A stretch of DNA of 6,120 nt. Source: an uncultured Bacteroidota bacterium. Its GTDB lineage: Bacteria > Bacteroidota > Bacteroidia > Bacteroidales > SZUA-534. The translations under genes and the position numbers were made by a program. Each line of letters begins with the position of its first letter. The stretch's first letter is position 1. Positions 5,155 to 6,120 of this stretch are shown here, piece by piece. Location: assembly GCA_937900725.1 (NCBI GenBank), contig CALCFP010000147.1, forward strand, positions 1 through 6,120, read 5' to 3'. The notes beneath the pieces are model-generated. The model was not told where the DNA came from. It searched no databases and was given only the letters and a program-made list of their open reading frames with translations.

Positions 5155-6120
5155 TTTTCCTTTGCTGGCGCAGGTTCTTCGTCGGTCTTTCTGCCCGAAT
5201 AATAGACATCCATTGCCACAAGCAGTGCAGTGAATCCCCAGAAAGGAACCGATGCCTTGTCGGTATCCAGAAAATCGTTCAGCACTCCGTGAAAATAGTA
5301 GGTGAACAGGCCGATAATCACCGAGAGTCCTATTGTGGCCAGCATCTTGTTGTCAGTTCTGCGTATGGCGCGGAATCCAGTTATGATTGTGGCAATCATT
5401 ACTGCAATAAGTGTGATTGGCCCAAGAATGCCTTCTTCGGCCAGCGGGCCTAGGTATTCGCTATGGGCGTTGCCTAAATCGCCTTCATTAGTGCTTATTA
5501 TTGTCCGTTCTTGCGCAACCTGAAATGGAGCGTAGTAGAACATATAAGTGCCAGGTCCCCAGCCAAACAGCGGACGCTCGTCAAACATTCGCAATGCGCA
5601 GTTCCATCGGTTTATGCGTTCAAGGTTCGATGCATCTGTCGATACGTTGCTTATAGACTGTACGTGCTTGGCAATGTCGGTAGTCGACGAGTCCTGGTCG
5701 TTCGATTTCATGTCGCGCATCAAAGTGTCGCCGAATGTCATAAAACCTATGCCAAGTATGGCAATTCCAGCCACAATCACCGACAGTTTTATCCGCAGTT
5801 TGTAGCAACACCAGATGCCGAATGCGCCGATAAGGCTAAGCCATGCTGCACGTGAATAAGAAAATATGATGCCTGCAAACAAAAGAACTGTCATCCCAAT
5901 GTAAAGTGCTCTTTTGCGCGGTTCCATAAGTTTGTTGAACGCCAAGGCGACAATAGGCGGAATGTAGAATGCCAATAGTGCGCCGTATGAAGTATGGTCT
6001 TTGTAGAACGGGTTTGCCGACCAGTGGGCAATTTTTTGGTCGAAAATGCCGTATTTTGCATGACGTACAAGTGCATATATCACTACAATGCCAAGTGCAA
6101 TGGCATAAAGGGTGACGTAT
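5151..6120 (-). CDS. O-antigen ligase / polymerase family membrane protein (Wzy_C), 5' end outside the window
   Basis: The frame stays open to the right edge, so the start is missing. A GTG at 6083 lies inside a hydrophobic helix (YVTLYAIALGIVVIYALV at the edge) and is not a credible start. 322 codons are visible. Counting from the first complete codon at the edge, there are several hydrophobic helices, SYSRAAWLSL (87-96) with the arginine typical of the family, a long polar, probably periplasmic loop (about 130-225) containing RPLFGWGPGTY (182-192) and AHSEYLGPLAEEGILG (218-233, the H..YL..L.E.G..G block), then two or three more helices, with DFLDTDKASVPFW (282-294) near the end and a soluble charged tail. 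Members transfer or polymerise undecaprenyl-linked glycans on the periplasmic face of the inner membrane; which one this is (O-antigen ligase, Wzy-type polymerase or protein glycosylation enzyme) cannot be told. No glycan-synthesis cluster is visible beside it. Confidence 0.88.
   Translation of the reverse strand, partial: YVTLYAIALGIVVIYALVRHAKYGIFDQKIAHWSANPFYKDHTSYGALLAFYIPPIVALAFNKLMEPRKRALYIGMTVLLFAGIIFSYSRAAWLSLIGAFGIWCCYKLRIKLSVIVAGIAILGIGFMTFGDTLMRDMKSNDQDSSTTDIAKHVQSISNVSTDASNLERINRWNCALRMFDERPLFGWGPGTYMFYYAPFQVAQERTIISTNEGDLGNAHSEYLGPLAEEGILGPITLIAVMIATIITGFRAIRRTDNKMLATIGLSVIIGLFTYYFHGVLNDFLDTDKASVPFWGFTALLVAMDVYYSGRKTDEEPAPAKEN

Noticed and set aside
6081..6083. GTG start for the ligase-family protein
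   Set aside because: The frame continues upstream with hydrophobic codons to the window edge and the GTG lies inside a membrane helix, so the gene is incomplete, not starting here.
1..6120. tRNA, rRNA, CRISPR, insertion sequence or riboswitch
   Set aside because: I found no transposase frame, terminal inverted repeats, spaced direct repeats or cloverleaf-like segments, and the gaps between genes are too short for most such elements.

Overview
The window looks like a chromosomal segment of a Bacteroidota member, most likely Bacteroidales. The evidence is the style of the outer-membrane barrel proteins (signal peptides ending in Ala-Gln), TAnnTTTG-type promoter elements instead of an E. coli -10/-35, weak or absent Shine-Dalgarno sequences, an ECF sigma factor next to barrel genes, and an O-antigen-ligase-family protein with a C-terminal signature familiar from this phylum. 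The species cannot be named from the sequence alone. Genes are tightly packed: no gene-free stretch exceeds about 110 bases, and I see no RNA gene, CRISPR array or insertion sequence.

Layout. At the left edge (1-93, +) lie the last 30 codons of an outer-membrane beta-barrel protein. A perfect 13-bp hairpin at 111-140 follows and can terminate transcription from both sides. From 3683 down to 160 on the minus strand come four genes in one direction: a SixA-like histidine phosphatase, an ECF sigma factor with an unusual C-terminal extension, and two paralogous outer-membrane-type barrel proteins. The sigma gene and first barrel gene are 9 bp apart; the second barrel gene follows after 84 bp. A 100-bp divergent promoter region (3684-3783) separates this block from the plus-strand pair nfo (endonuclease IV) and a HEAT-like repeat protein, which are 3 bp apart. 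The HEAT-like gene meets, stop codon over stop codon, a minus-strand O-antigen-ligase/Wzy_C family membrane protein whose 5' end lies beyond base 6120.

The point of most interest is the sigma-barrel-barrel cluster (160-3099). The sigma factor appears to be fused to a 63-residue uncharged, partly hydrophobic stretch and then a roughly 105-residue extracytoplasmic-looking tail, so it may be tethered to the inner membrane. The tail carries D-T/S-(V/I/L) repeats; a similar repeat forms the N-terminal stalk of the adjacent barrel protein. Both barrel proteins share an unusual Cys/Asp loop, CxYPDCDxCD. One hypothesis is an envelope-signalling unit in which cysteine-bearing barrels communicate through the periplasm with a membrane-bound sigma factor. 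The architecture is read from sequence; the signalling role is inference.
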